From positions 1 through 64,000 of the forward strand of contig NZ_FOXE01000015.1 in NCBI RefSeq assembly GCF_900115635.1: DNA of 64,000 bases. The letters are read 5' to 3'. The notes under the pieces were generated by a model. The model made no database searches and was not told the origin of the DNA. It was given only the letters and a program-made list of their open reading frames with translations. The translations under genes were made by a program, and so were the position numbers. Positions 16,986 to 25,318 of this stretch are shown here, piece after piece. This stretch comes from Oscillibacter sp. PC13. GTDB lineage: Bacteria > Bacillota > Clostridia > Oscillospirales > Oscillospiraceae. Position 1 is the first letter of the stretch. Each line of letters begins with the position of its first letter.

Positions 16986-17882
16986 ATGGCAATTACATAT
17001 GATTATTACCGCATTTTTTATCATGTTGCCCAATGTCAAAGTTTTACTCAGGCTGCTGAGGTATTGGGCAATAACCAGCCTAATATCACCCGGTGCATGA
17101 ACAATCTGGAACAGGCGCTTGGCTGTAAGCTGTTTTTTCGTTCGAACCGGGGAATTACACTGACGCCCGAGGGGGAACGTCTGTATCTTCATGTCTCCAT
17201 CGCCTGCGACCAGCTGCGCATGGGTGAAGAGGAGATTCAACGGGATCGCAGTCTGGAATCCGGTATTCTCTCTATCGGAGCAAGTGAAACAGCCCTGCAC
17301 CTGCTGCTTCTGGACAGGCTCTCCGCCTTTCATACAAGATACCCGGGGGTACGCTTGCGCATCACCAACGATTCCACTCCGCAGGCGATTGCGGCGCTTG
17401 CGAGAGGGCAAACAGACTGCGCAGTGGTTACAACGCCCAACCAAGCGGCGATGCCCCTGCGGGAAACCCGTCTGCTGCCTTTCCATGATGTTCTGCTCTG
17501 CGGCAGTCAATACCGGGAACTTGCCTCCCGCCCACGCAGGCTGAAGGACTTGGAACCGTATCCATTTATCTGCATGGGAAGGGGGACTGGTACATATGAA
17601 TTTTACCAGCGGCTTTTTGCCAGGCACAACTTGCCTCTACGCGTAGATACGGAAGCAGCGACGATGGATCAGGTACTGCCTATGATCCGCCATAATCTCG
17701 GAATTGGATTTTACTCAGAGGAATTGGCCAGTCCTTCCGTCTCTGATGGAACGGTCTACCAAATTCCTCTGGTGGAGCCGATACCGGAACGGGCTGTATG
17801 CCTGATCGAAGATACTGCCCGTCCCCAAAGCATCGCAATGAAGGCTCTGCGGTGCCTTTTGTGTGAAGGCGCCCCGGTATAA
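16986..17882 (+). CDS. LysR-family transcriptional regulator
   Basis: 298 residues, full family length. Residues 1-60 are the LysR winged helix (YYRIFYHVAQCQSFTQAAEV, then NITRCMNNLEQALGCKLFFR), and from ~90 on there is a periplasmic-binding-like effector domain. Start ATG at 16986 with a weak AAGG ten bases upstream. It is transcribed away from the DUF134/NifX/Mrp operon, and the two share overlapping symmetric promoters, suggesting that it regulates them or is co-regulated with them. The effector is unknown. A strong terminator follows directly. Confidence 0.87.
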   Translation: MAITYDYYRIFYHVAQCQSFTQAAEVLGNNQPNITRCMNNLEQALGCKLFFRSNRGITLTPEGERLYLHVSIACDQLRMGEEEIQRDRSLESGILSIGASETALHLLLLDRLSAFHTRYPGVRLRITNDSTPQAIAALARGQTDCAVVTTPNQAAMPLRETRLLPFHDVLLCGSQYRELASRPRRLKDLEPYPFICMGRGTGTYEFYQRLFARHNLPLRVDTEAATMDQVLPMIRHNLGIGFYSEELASPSVSDGTVYQIPLVEPIPERAVCLIEDTARPQSIAMKALRCLLCEGAPV

Positions 17883-17883
17883 G

Positions 17884-17926
17884 GAAAAAGCTGTGGAAAT
17901 GCTAAGCATTTCCACAGCTTTTTCCC
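17884..17926 (+). terminator. Terminator of the LysR gene
   Basis: Perfect inverted repeat: AAAAAGCTGTGGAAATGC, a 3-base loop TAA, and its full complement ending in TTTTT, starting two bases after the stop codon. Confidence 0.85.
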
Positions 17927-18096
17927 TGATTTGTTCTATGCGGCAACTGCATCGTTTATTTTTCCGATTTGAGACAATATTGGCCACACCGATTATCTGT
18001 CCTTCCAGCTGCATAGGTCTCATCTACATGGATGGGTATTTCATATGTGCTGTTTTCAGGGCCAACTCCATTGGCTCTCTGTGCGGCCATGATCCT

Positions 18097-18843
18097 TTAC
18101 TCGGGGCATTGGTACCTCGGCTTGCCTTTACTCGCCCTGCCATACTCAATGGCAGACACTGGGCAACCGCAGATACAGGCCATGCAATGGGTACAGTGAT
18201 CCCCCCAAAAAGGCTTTCCGTTTTGTATCTGGATATTGCCAAGCGGGCAGGCGGCTTCGCACTTGCCGCAGCTTATGCAGGCATTGGAAACGGTAAAAGG
18301 CTTGGCCTTGATGCAGACCCGATAGAATAGCTTGTTGACGATGCTGGATTTCAGGCGGTTCACGACTCCCGTCTGAATCCCAGGGAAATCCCGTCCCTCC
18401 CGGATGCAGCCTGCGCCCCGCTCCAGCCCTGGCCGGGCGGCGGCAATTATTTTCCGGGCCTCGTCCTCCTCCGGCGCATTGAACAGCGCGATGTAGTTCT
18501 CCGGCATGACCGCCTCCAGGGTTCCGCGATAGCGGAGCCCTGCTTCTTTGCAGAGGGCTTTGTTGCTCCGATCCGCATTTCCGATCTCACTGCCGCAGGT
18601 CATAACAAACCAGGCATCCTGGCTGCCGGAAAAGCGACTTTCACGGATAAAGTCAGCGAAAACATGGGGCAGCTGCCAGCCGTAAGTGGGTGCCACAAAC
18701 ACCCAGGGCTTTTCAGAGACCAGCTCCGCCGCGATGCTTTCCCGGATGAAGTGGAACGAATTCACCAGTTCATCCTGCAGTTGCTCAGCCAGTATTTTGG
18801 CGCAGTACCGGCTGTTGCCGGTTCCTGTGAAATAGATGATCAT
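18097..18843 (-). CDS. EFR1-family flavodoxin-ferredoxin protein
   Basis: 248 residues. The N-terminal flavodoxin-like half starts IIYFTGTGNSRYCAKIL (phosphate-binding TGTGNS) and includes FVAPTYGWQLPHVFADFI. The C-terminal quarter carries two 4Fe-4S motifs, CISCGKCEAACP and CTHCMACICGCP. This flavodoxin plus ferredoxin combination defines the EFR1 family of anaerobes, an electron-transfer protein whose partners are mostly unknown. GGGGGAGT precedes the ATG. It follows a broken peptide deformylase gene on the same strand with 11 bases between them. Confidence 0.85.
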   Translation of the reverse strand: MIIYFTGTGNSRYCAKILAEQLQDELVNSFHFIRESIAAELVSEKPWVFVAPTYGWQLPHVFADFIRESRFSGSQDAWFVMTCGSEIGNADRSNKALCKEAGLRYRGTLEAVMPENYIALFNAPEEDEARKIIAAARPGLERGAGCIREGRDFPGIQTGVVNRLKSSIVNKLFYRVCIKAKPFTVSNACISCGKCEAACPLGNIQIQNGKPFWGDHCTHCMACICGCPVSAIEYGRASKGKPRYQCPE

Positions 18844-18854
18844 GGTACTCCCCC

Positions 18855-19264
18855 TCAGATGATAATGCCCTCGCAGTGGTCAATCTCGTGCTGGATGATC
18901 TGGGCCGTCCAGCCGGTGAAGGTTTTGAGACGTACCTGGAACTTCTCGTTCTGGTAGCGAACCTTGATGGACCGGAACCGCTTGGTTTTTCGGGTGCCAG
19001 TGAGGGACAGGCAGCCTTCCTCCGTCAGATAAGGGCCGGACTGTTTGACGATCTCGGGATTGAACATGACCATGTAAGTACCCTCGTTGTCAAAGGTGAT
19101 GATGCGTTTATTCACGCCGATCATGTTGGCTGCCATCCCCACACAGTCCGCACGGTTCGCTTCCAGTGTTTCCAGCAGGTCCTGTGCCACAAAAGGTCGT
19201 CCGACGTGGCCGGTTCGGCCCTCTGGGCGAGGAATACTTCGTCTTTGCAAATTTCTCGGATCAT
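18855..19264 (-). pseudogene. def: Peptide deformylase gene with a one-base frameshift
   Basis: The ATG at 19264, with GGAGG upstream, opens MIREICKDEVFLAQRAEPAT. After residue ~24 the deformylase sequence continues only in another frame: VAQDLLETLEANRADCVGMA, EEGCLSL and QHEIDHCEG, i.e. motif 1 (variant GMAANMIG), motif 2 (EGCLS) and motif 3 (HExDH). The break falls in a run of four A (19191-19194); one extra base would restore the frame. With the frame restored the protein would be ~136 residues, the short clostridial type. Either a recent inactivation of an accessory deformylase or a sequencing or assembly error in a homopolymer. Confidence 0.8.
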
Positions 19265-19540
19265 GATTTCCTCCGCAATATCAAAGGGGGGCTCTGGAGA
19301 TGGGTATTGAATTATGTCAGCCAGCCCCCGATGCATCTCCGTATTCTTCTTTAGAACGTCTTGTCTTTATCCATGCTGCATAAAAACAGATTTTGTCGGC
19401 GGAGTGGCCAATTGGTTTGAATGTAACGCCAAAATACTCCAACGGGAACTTCAAAAAGCTGATTATATATTCTGATTCAATTTCCAGCTTACATAAATTT
19501 ATCACAGCACTATCATTTGTTTCCTTTGCTTTTTATCAAT

Positions 19541-20296
19541 TCATTTTATCATTCTCTTCACCCCGGCGCCATCCAACAGATTGACAGTCTGAAATTTACC
19601 GCCATAAAACACCGCCCAGTTGTTGAACACGCAAGGCAACGCCTTTGCCTTTTCCAGCGTGTCCACCGGCCGGAAAGATACGGGGACAGCGTTCTCTGCA
19701 CAGTATTCCTGCAGCCGCTCCACGCTCTGATAGACAAAGGGGCACTGAAAATCGTAATAAACGGTCAGCTCTTTGCTTTCGATTTCCATCCGTTTCGCAT
19801 TGGAAGCAAACTTCGGTGTAGTCCCGTCAAAGGAGAGGGCCATAAGTTCATAGCCATTTTCGGTGGTATCCACCGCTTCAAAGCCAAATTTCTTCGCAAA
19901 AGCCTGGTCGGAGAGCCACGCCTTCTGTTTGGCTGCCCCCAGCATACAGATGCCGGACTTTCCCTGTTCTCTGGCATCTGCAATGCAGGATTCCATCAGT
20001 GCCTTCCCGTAACCCTTTCCCTTTTCTCCACCATTCACCCATAAGCAGTAAAGGTAGATGTAGTTGTCGCCGATGACCGGAACCCAGGCCATTTCCAAGG
20101 GGGCATACTCCACGAACACCGTGACCTTTGCATTCAGCTTTCGAAAGATATGGCCTTCCCTCAGGCGGCCTGCAAGCCACCTCCGCTTGGCCTCCACCCC
20201 CGGATGTGGCTTTTTGCTGCGGATGATGCAGCAAAGATGCTCCGCCCCTAGATTTTCCGGCGTCAGATTGATAAATTCAGCACACATATTGTACAT
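19541..20296 (-). CDS. GNAT acetyltransferase with YoaP-like C-terminal domain
   Basis: 251 residues. The N-terminal half is a GNAT domain (FVEYAPLEMAWVPV, then NGGEKGKGYGKALMESC with the acetyl-CoA-binding G-x-G-Y/x-G/A). The C-terminal half (KELTVYYDFQCPFVYQ ... VSFRPVDTLEKAKALP ... FNNWAVFYGGKF) matches the thioredoxin-like YoaP extension. A well-placed AGGAG precedes the ATG at 20296; the next ATG, three codons on, is also possible. Substrate unknown. It lies 22 bases downstream of a second acetyltransferase gene. Confidence 0.8.
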   Translation of the reverse strand: MYNMCAEFINLTPENLGAEHLCCIIRSKKPHPGVEAKRRWLAGRLREGHIFRKLNAKVTVFVEYAPLEMAWVPVIGDNYIYLYCLWVNGGEKGKGYGKALMESCIADAREQGKSGICMLGAAKQKAWLSDQAFAKKFGFEAVDTTENGYELMALSFDGTTPKFASNAKRMEIESKELTVYYDFQCPFVYQSVERLQEYCAENAVPVSFRPVDTLEKAKALPCVFNNWAVFYGGKFQTVNLLDGAGVKRMIK

Positions 20297-20318
20297 GTCT
20301 CCTCTGTATGTATTGCTG

Positions 20319-20849
20319 CTATAACCGCATTTCATAAAAGAAGAAATCTGTCCAGCCCGTATTCTCTGCGAACAGGTTCCGCTTGCCTTTATATTGGAAG
20401 CCTCTTCCTTCATACAAGTGCTGCGCAGGTATATTGGACGCCAGTGCATCCAAACGGATCGCTTTTTTATTGGAATCTTTAGCAAGCTGAATGGCTTTCT
20501 CAATCATCTGCTTTCCGATTCCTTTTCCTTGGTAATCAGGATTTACACCCAAAATATGTATCACCGCAACTTCATGGTCATCCGCCATAACCTCCCATGC
20601 AATATCGTGATAACCATCCCCTTGTTCCATGGTTACAGCCATAGCGCCTGCCGCATTATCCTCATCCATATATAAATACATTGCCTGACCTTCCATATAC
20701 GCTTTAATTGCCTGTTCAGTTGGATGCATGCCCCTTTTCCATCTCGCATATATGTTCATATTTTCGGTGCAGTCAATGATTCTATTGTAAAAAGTCAAGA
20801 GATATGGAAGATCACACCATTCCGCCTTAATTAGTTCCACCTTGTTCAT
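20319..20849 (-). CDS. GNAT-family N-acetyltransferase
   Basis: 176 residues with a complete GNAT fold: HILGVNPDYQGKGIGKQMIEK is the acetyl-CoA-binding motif (Q-G-K-G-I-G-K) and LDALASNIPAQHLYEGRGF the following strand-helix. It resembles small-molecule or antibiotic-type acetyltransferases of Firmicutes, but no substrate residue is diagnostic. AAAGAAG precedes the ATG. It is directly upstream of the YoaP-like gene and probably co-transcribed with it. Confidence 0.85.
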   Translation of the reverse strand: MNKVELIKAEWCDLPYLLTFYNRIIDCTENMNIYARWKRGMHPTEQAIKAYMEGQAMYLYMDEDNAAGAMAVTMEQGDGYHDIAWEVMADDHEVAVIHILGVNPDYQGKGIGKQMIEKAIQLAKDSNKKAIRLDALASNIPAQHLYEGRGFQYKGKRNLFAENTGWTDFFFYEMRL

Positions 20850-21392
20850 CTTCTTTCCCGTATGGTTCTTCGAAGCTGCGCAGCGTTCCCGCCGCTGATC
20901 TCTTCAGAAGAATCCGAACCTGCTTCACAGTCTTTCTGCTCCAAGCGGCGGTTATCGTACGCCTCAGATACCAGCTTTTTTTGAGAAGCCGCCTCGGATC
21001 ATCTTTCGGGTGTGTCGGTTCCGCCAATCTCCCTTTTTCAAAGCAGGCCTCCCCATGTGCGGCATTTTGCATAAAAGGATCTCGTTTTTTTACAGGTGGT
21101 CTTGGACTGGCACTGCGCTTTTCTATCTTTCAGCATATCATAGCAATCGCAAAGCGTGCAACATATCTCTCATATTTTTCACATTGGAACCAGTCACCAT
21201 ATTAAAAAACACTTTTGATGGCTCCGGCGGCCACGGGCTGTGCTGCTGTCGGTGCAATTGGTCTTATAAAGTTTGTCATGGAACTTCTTCCAATCGGAAA
21301 ATTCCCCGGAGTTTTTGGGCGGGGAACTGAAATGAAAGCGAAAAGCAGTACACAAAACGCCGCCCGGCTTTGGGCAGGTGTTTTTTGTAACG
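20850..21392. other. Intergenic stretch with possible degraded coding fragments
   Basis: No gene can be supported over 540 bases. Short minus-strand frames upstream of 20849 look protein-like (for example LVSEAYDNRRLEQKD near 20960) but lack starts, and a 66-codon plus-strand frame at 21215-21415 has no ribosome binding site and runs into the phosphatidyltransferase gene. Confidence 0.4.
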
Positions 21393-21935
21393 TTAATCAT
21401 GATCGATTTTTCTAATCGCCGAACGCCGGTCCGGATCCCACTGTTCCGCTTTGCACTGAATGACCAGTTCCTCCAGCGCCGAGAGGGTGGCCGCAATCAG
21501 AACTGCAGCCAGCAGCCAATGAGATTTTGTCAGCACCAGCGCAAATGGATACAACGCCAGCAATACGCCAGTGGTCTTGTTACCCAACGTGTGCAGAAAG
21601 CCGAATTGTCCGAAACGCAGCCAGGCAATCAATGCCGAAGCGAAACGCAAAGCGGCCACAGCGTAGATCCACACCGTCAGCTGCAGGCCCGGCGCAGCCA
21701 GGGGCCAAAGCCTCCATACCAGCGCCGCCATCACCGCCAGATCCGCTGCCGAATCCAGCCGCGCGCCCAATGCAGAGCAGGCGTGCAGCCGCCGGGCAGC
21801 CAGGCCGTCCAGCGCATCGGTCAGGCAGCAGAGCAAATACAGCGTCAAAAACCATACCGCATCTTCTGCAGCCAGTAGCCCCAGATCCAACGGAAACCGT
21901 GCTGCAGTGAGCAGATTCGGCAGATACTTTCTCAT
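21393..21935 (-). CDS. CDP-alcohol phosphatidyltransferase family membrane protein
   Basis: 180 residues, hydrophobic, with about six membrane segments. The catalytic signature of the family is complete: D-A-L-D-G-L-A-A-R-R in TDALDGLAARRLHACSALGA, then R-L-D-S-A-A-D, giving the D-x2-D-G-x2-A-R-x8-G-x3-D-x3-D pattern. Such enzymes transfer a phosphatidyl group from CDP-diacylglycerol to glycerol-phosphate, inositol or similar. The protein starts with RKYLPNLLTAARF, as expected for PgsA-like members. The start overlaps the upstream stop codon (ATGA). Acceptor unknown. Confidence 0.85.
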   Translation of the reverse strand: MRKYLPNLLTAARFPLDLGLLAAEDAVWFLTLYLLCCLTDALDGLAARRLHACSALGARLDSAADLAVMAALVWRLWPLAAPGLQLTVWIYAVAALRFASALIAWLRFGQFGFLHTLGNKTTGVLLALYPFALVLTKSHWLLAAVLIAATLSALEELVIQCKAEQWDPDRRSAIRKIDHD

Positions 21936-22369
21936 GGCAGCTGTTCCAGCACTGCCGCAATATCCTTCAAGAGCAGCGGCCGCATACTGTCCCGGTAGCC
22001 AGTCAGGTCAGCGTGTTCCAGCATCTTGCGGATACGGGGAACCAATCCCGGCTGCGCTGCGGCAATCTCCGGCAGAGCCTGAATACACTGCCGGGCGGTG
22101 ATAGGCTTTTCATCAGTGATATGGCGGAGAAACTCGTCCATCAGGATGCCGAATTCCTCCTGCCCTGCCCACTTTGCATTGGCGGCAAGAATATAGATGC
22201 CCCGGTTTCGCACCAGAGAATTTTTGTGTTGAAGGAGGGCAGCAAAATCCGCCAGGTGGGGCGCCCAGTGGCCGCTATCCCGGCTCTCCGCCGCAATCTG
22301 TTCCGTCAGAGCGCAGGCAGCCTTCGCGTCCTTACCGGTCAAGCAGGCAATATATGAAGAAATTTCCAT
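21932..22369 (-). CDS. Helical-repeat protein of unknown function
   Basis: 145 residues, predicted to be entirely alpha-helical in regularly spaced pairs (LADFAALLQHKNSLVRNRGI, then TARQCIQALPEIAAAQPGLV and RDSMRPLLLKDIAAVLEQLP), like HEAT-repeat proteins. Related small proteins occur in Clostridia without known function. It is coupled by a 4-base overlap to the phosphatidyltransferase gene and lies 16 bases after the VOC-family gene, within a five-gene run. Confidence 0.7.
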   Translation of the reverse strand: MEISSYIACLTGKDAKAACALTEQIAAESRDSGHWAPHLADFAALLQHKNSLVRNRGIYILAANAKWAGQEEFGILMDEFLRHITDEKPITARQCIQALPEIAAAQPGLVPRIRKMLEHADLTGYRDSMRPLLLKDIAAVLEQLP

Positions 22370-22385
22370 TTTTGTTGGCCTCCGG

Positions 22386-22847
22386 TCAGTTTATGCAGCT
22401 TTTCACCAGTTCCAGCGGCACATCCATCCTGGCTGCCACCTGCTCCGGGGTCATTCCGCCGCGCAGGAAGCGGTGCATCACGGCCTCCATGGGCTCACCC
22501 ACCTCGATGATGTGGCGATCCAAGTCATAGAACCGCACCACCCGCTGGCCCCAGCGGTGCTCCTTCACCGGATGGATATATTCGATCTCCAGCCCCTCCA
22601 GCTTCTCGACGAATGCGTCAAAATCGCCTTCTTCAAAGTAGAGTTCTCCGGCATTTCCTGCCGGAAAAACGCGCTTGCCTTCCAGAAACTCCCGCCAGGT
22701 ATCCATGGTCTGCAGGCATACGCCGCCGGTCAGCGTTACATTAGCCCCGAAGTCCATAATGACACGCAGCCCCAGAACCCGCTTGTAAAAGTCGATGGAG
22801 GCGGCCAGATCGGTCACCGCCAGCAGAGGATTTTTAAAATTCATCAT
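22386..22847 (-). CDS. VOC-superfamily (glyoxalase/bleomycin-resistance-like) protein
   Basis: 153 residues. The first ~115 residues form one VOC module: NPLLAVTDLAASIDFYKRVL, then ELYFEEGDFDAFVEKL and VVRFYDLDRHIIEVGEP, with the terminal Glu of a metal site. The last ~35 residues (RFLRGGMTPEQVAARMDVPL) are an added helical tail with a helix-turn-helix look, seen in some clostridial members. The activity may be metal-dependent lyase, dioxygenase or drug binding; it cannot be told from sequence. Starts inside the TfoX-like gene's stop region. Confidence 0.82.
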   Translation of the reverse strand: MMNFKNPLLAVTDLAASIDFYKRVLGLRVIMDFGANVTLTGGVCLQTMDTWREFLEGKRVFPAGNAGELYFEEGDFDAFVEKLEGLEIEYIHPVKEHRWGQRVVRFYDLDRHIIEVGEPMEAVMHRFLRGGMTPEQVAARMDVPLELVKSCIN

Positions 22848-23167
22848 GTACGTCCTTTCTTCCGGGATTTTGGCAGAGATGTAAGCGGCTCCAAAATCGC
22901 AATGACCTTCCGCACCAGTTCGGCGTTTTCAATATCCAGGATGTAATGTTCACGAGCCCCCTCGTAGGGTCTTCCCCGTTCCGCTCCAATCAGCACGCCG
23001 TCCAACTCCGGGACAGTCTTTACAAACGTAGTGTTGTCACACACCAGCAGGATGGGTTTTTCATTCACATAAACCATGTACTCGCCAAACATCTTCCGAT
23101 ATCGCACCGCGTCCATGCCGCGGAGCTGTTCACTGACAAACTCGACATAATCAAGCGTCGTCGCCAT
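22844..23167 (-). CDS. TfoX/Sxy N-terminal domain protein
   Basis: 107 residues. The TfoX N-terminal fold is clear: YVEFVSEQLRGMDAVRYRKM, then MFGEYMVYVNEKPILLVCDN and the C-terminal EGAREHYILDIEN. Full-length Sxy/TfoX controls competence in gamma-proteobacteria; stand-alone N-terminal domains in Firmicutes are of unknown role and should not be read as competence regulators. GGAGGAG lies before the ATG. It is second in a run of five same-strand genes with tiny gaps or overlaps. Confidence 0.85.
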   Translation of the reverse strand: MATTLDYVEFVSEQLRGMDAVRYRKMFGEYMVYVNEKPILLVCDNTTFVKTVPELDGVLIGAERGRPYEGAREHYILDIENAELVRKVIAILEPLTSLPKSRKKGRT

Positions 23168-23179
23168 TAGGGCTCCTCC

Positions 23180-23548
23180 TCATTTCACCAGTGCAAAATC
23201 ATGGGCCTCCTGCAGCCAGTTCATCATTTCGTTGTCTATCTGCTCTATCTCCGACACAATAACATGGTGGGTCCAGCGGTTGGGGTATGGCTCCACGGCC
23301 ACAGCAATGCGGGGCGAGTCCAGACGATGTTTAAGGCCGAAGGACAGCATGAAAAACACCTCCGGGCATCCCTTCATCCGCCTCATGGATACAAAGGCAA
23401 ACCCATATCTGGCCTTAAAGGTAATCTGAGATTTCTGTACCTTCAGGGTAGTATCGGGACACCTGTCCAGCAGCCTGTTCCTCAGCGCTTCATACAGCGG
23501 CAGCGCACTAGGTTGTGCGCTGAAAAACATCAATTCGTCGGGTGTCAT
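23180..23548 (-). CDS. DUF5655 family protein
   Basis: 122 residues from the ATG at 23548, which follows AGGAGG. The sequence matches the DUF5655 pattern: short N-terminal helix, KVQKSQITFKARYGFAFVSM in the middle, FFMLSFGLKHRLDSPRIAVA and WTHHVIVSEIEQIDNEMM. Such small proteins are believed to share a DNA-binding-like or YdhG-like fold, but no activity is established. It is the first gene of the run through the phosphatidyltransferase gene. Confidence 0.75.
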   Translation of the reverse strand: MTPDELMFFSAQPSALPLYEALRNRLLDRCPDTTLKVQKSQITFKARYGFAFVSMRRMKGCPEVFFMLSFGLKHRLDSPRIAVAVEPYPNRWTHHVIVSEIEQIDNEMMNWLQEAHDFALVK

Positions 23549-23717
23549 CAAATCGCCTCCTGTTCCTGTCAGTATACCACGCAAACCGAAGGAATCAACT
23601 TAAATTGCAAGTCTCTGTCCCAGATAAATATTGATGGACAAAAATATACACATAAATTGAATAAATCTGACACAAAAAATATCTTTCTACATAAATGCAA
23701 TTCTGTGGAGATATTTT

Positions 23718-24081
23718 ATGTCTGATTTTAATTTCAATTTTAGCGATATACAAAAGCAACTTTCCTTTTCCAATTTAGCTGATGAGGAAATCCAGCAACT
23801 AACGGAATCTCGGTCACATAAATGGCTATCATCATAATATTAGTGATTTTCTGTATTTGTATCACGGTGTTTCCTCCAAGTTTCTTGACTACTACTTGTC
23901 TTTGTTCTATTGGAAGGAAAAGAACAAGGATAAATCCTATTTTGACCAAGCATATGATTATGATATAATCACTTTGCTATCCAATCAGTTCAACAAGATA
24001 CCTCTTCACAAGTTCAAGGAAAAGGAAATTTCGTTTGACTTGATGGGTATCTTTGGGGGAATTAAGATCTTGCAGTTGTAA
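23718..24081 (+). pseudogene. C-terminal remnant of a transposase, frameshifted (IS1595/ISXO2-like)
   Basis: AT-rich DNA. A short frame MSDFNFNFSDIQKQLSFSNL ends at 23836, but from ~23811 another frame continues as HINGYHHNISDFLYLYHGVS and KFLDYYLSLFYWKEKNKDK, ending at 24081. The order of INxxH, a short basic helix, G-V-S-x-K-x-L-x-Y-L and an aromatic C-terminus resembles the end of ISXO2/IS1595-type DDE transposases. The catalytic core is missing, so this is an old insertion scar. The family assignment is tentative. Confidence 0.5.
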
Positions 24082-24169
24082 TTAATCTGCTATACTACTT
24101 TTTAGGAACTATTAAGAAAATTTTCTGTCTATATAAATAGAATCATAATTTAGATTGGAGGTACACGAC

Positions 24170-24601
24170 ATGAAAAAGTTAATCATATTCATTTGGGCAC
24201 TGACTTGTCTATTGGGACTGGTTGGGTGCAATAAACAGTCGGGAGAAGATTTAGCAACTACTGAGGTCAAAACTTTTGATATAAGTGATGTTGAAAAACT
24301 TACCGTTAAATCTGGTTTAACAGGCGAAAGTGCTGATATTACTAATGTTGAGGATATTGAATATATTACCGACAACATCAATGCTCTGGAATACTCCAAA
24401 AGCGAGGAATTAAATAGTGATGGTTGGAGTTATACATTATAATGGTACAACTCCAACGGAGAAACCATAGAGAAACTGACTCTTTTAGGGGACGGCTACA
24501 CCATTATTTTCGACGAATATTATTACAAAGGTATGTCTGCCGATTGTGAAATTGATCTATCTTTCTTAGATAAGCAATTTGCAGGCAGTCCCTCTGATTG
24601 A
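24170..24601 (+). pseudogene. Small lipoprotein gene interrupted by an in-frame TAA
   Basis: The ATG at 24170, preceded by TTGGAGG, opens a lipoprotein signal: MKKLIIFIWALTCLLGLVGC with lipobox LVGC, Cys 20. The frame stops at TAA 24440-24442 after YTL, yet the same frame resumes at once with WYNSNGETIEKLTLLGDGYT and runs to a TGA at 24599-24601, for 143 residues in all. The beta-rich C-terminal half is plainly coding, so the gene was inactivated by a single nonsense change or yields a truncated product. No family recognised. A terminator follows at 24665. Confidence 0.7.
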
Positions 24602-24664
24602 TGTTAGCTGAAAACAACTGCTTATTTTTCGAGAATAGCATTAAATAACTTAACTAAAGTAGAT

Positions 24665-24693
24665 GCAGGAACCTTCGGTGTTCCTGCCTTTTT
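24665..24693 (+). terminator. Terminator downstream of the broken lipoprotein gene
   Basis: GCAGGAAC and GTTCCTGC form an 8-base stem over a 7-base loop, followed by CTTTTTAT. Confidence 0.8.
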
Positions 24694-24796
24694 ATACAGA
24701 GAGTGCATAAGAACATCATTTGTACACACCAAACTTATCTCGTACAGAGGCAATTGTAAATGCGTTAAATGCAATGGTCAACTGTGAATCTATGCT

Positions 24797-25105
24797 TTGG
24801 CCGATTGGCTGAATTTGTCTACCCTGCCCGCTATGCTGGGCTTTGCCCTGTTGGGGCTGGTTCAGCCATCCAGCGGTGCAGCCACCTGCGGGTGGACTGG
24901 AATATTGGCCACCGCTATGGTACAGTTTCGCCGGTGTCTCCAGAGCCCCGGCCCTTCGCCGCGGTGTGAATTTCTTTTGCGTCTTGTTCACAGCCGGCAT
25001 CATCATGGGACGGTTCGTATCCGGCGTTCACTGGCCGGCCGATATCGTGGGCGGCGGGCTGTTCAGTTTCAATCTAATTCAGCTGTACTGTGTCACTATT
25101 TCTCT
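24797..25105 (+). pseudogene. PAP2 phosphatase remnant with internal deletion and frameshift
   Basis: One frame reads LSTLPAMLGFALLGLVQ, as in the N-terminal membrane segments of PAP2-type phosphatases, then jumps, after a deletion, to ATAMVQFRRCLQSPGP. A second frame continues with RRGVNFFCVLFTAGIIMGRF and SGVHWPADIVGGGLFS, the C-terminal phosphatase motif (S-x-x-x-x-H-x-x-x-D). The middle motif with the catalytic PSGH is gone. Clearly nonfunctional; it was a membrane lipid phosphatase gene of the usual type. Confidence 0.6.
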
Positions 25106-25253
25106 TTTTAATTGCAGCACACGGGCAGAGACTTGAATTTTCAGAAAGATGAGCTTATAATGAGTTTGTAGTCTGGCCTTATGGCCCGGCTAACATCAAC
25201 ATTTAGGAGAACATCTGTTTGAAAAACAACACTTTGGAGATTGCGGGCTGACC

Positions 25254-25282
25254 GGGAGGTTCCACAATCTCACGAACCTCCC
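25254..25282 (+). promoter_or_regulatory. Hairpin in the leader of the acetyltransferase gene
   Basis: GGGAGGTTC (25254-25262) and GAACCTCCC (25274-25282) form a 9-base stem, 36 bases upstream of the start codon at 25319. No T run follows, so it is more likely an RNA stability or regulatory element than a terminator. Confidence 0.4.
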
Positions 25283-25318
25283 ATCATTGCCATTTTACAA
25301 TTTTGAGGAGGTAACCCC

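Noticed and set aside
21215-21415. A 66-codon plus-strand frame with Gly/Ala-rich start
   Set aside because: No ribosome binding site and it converges into the phosphatidyltransferase gene; probably chance.
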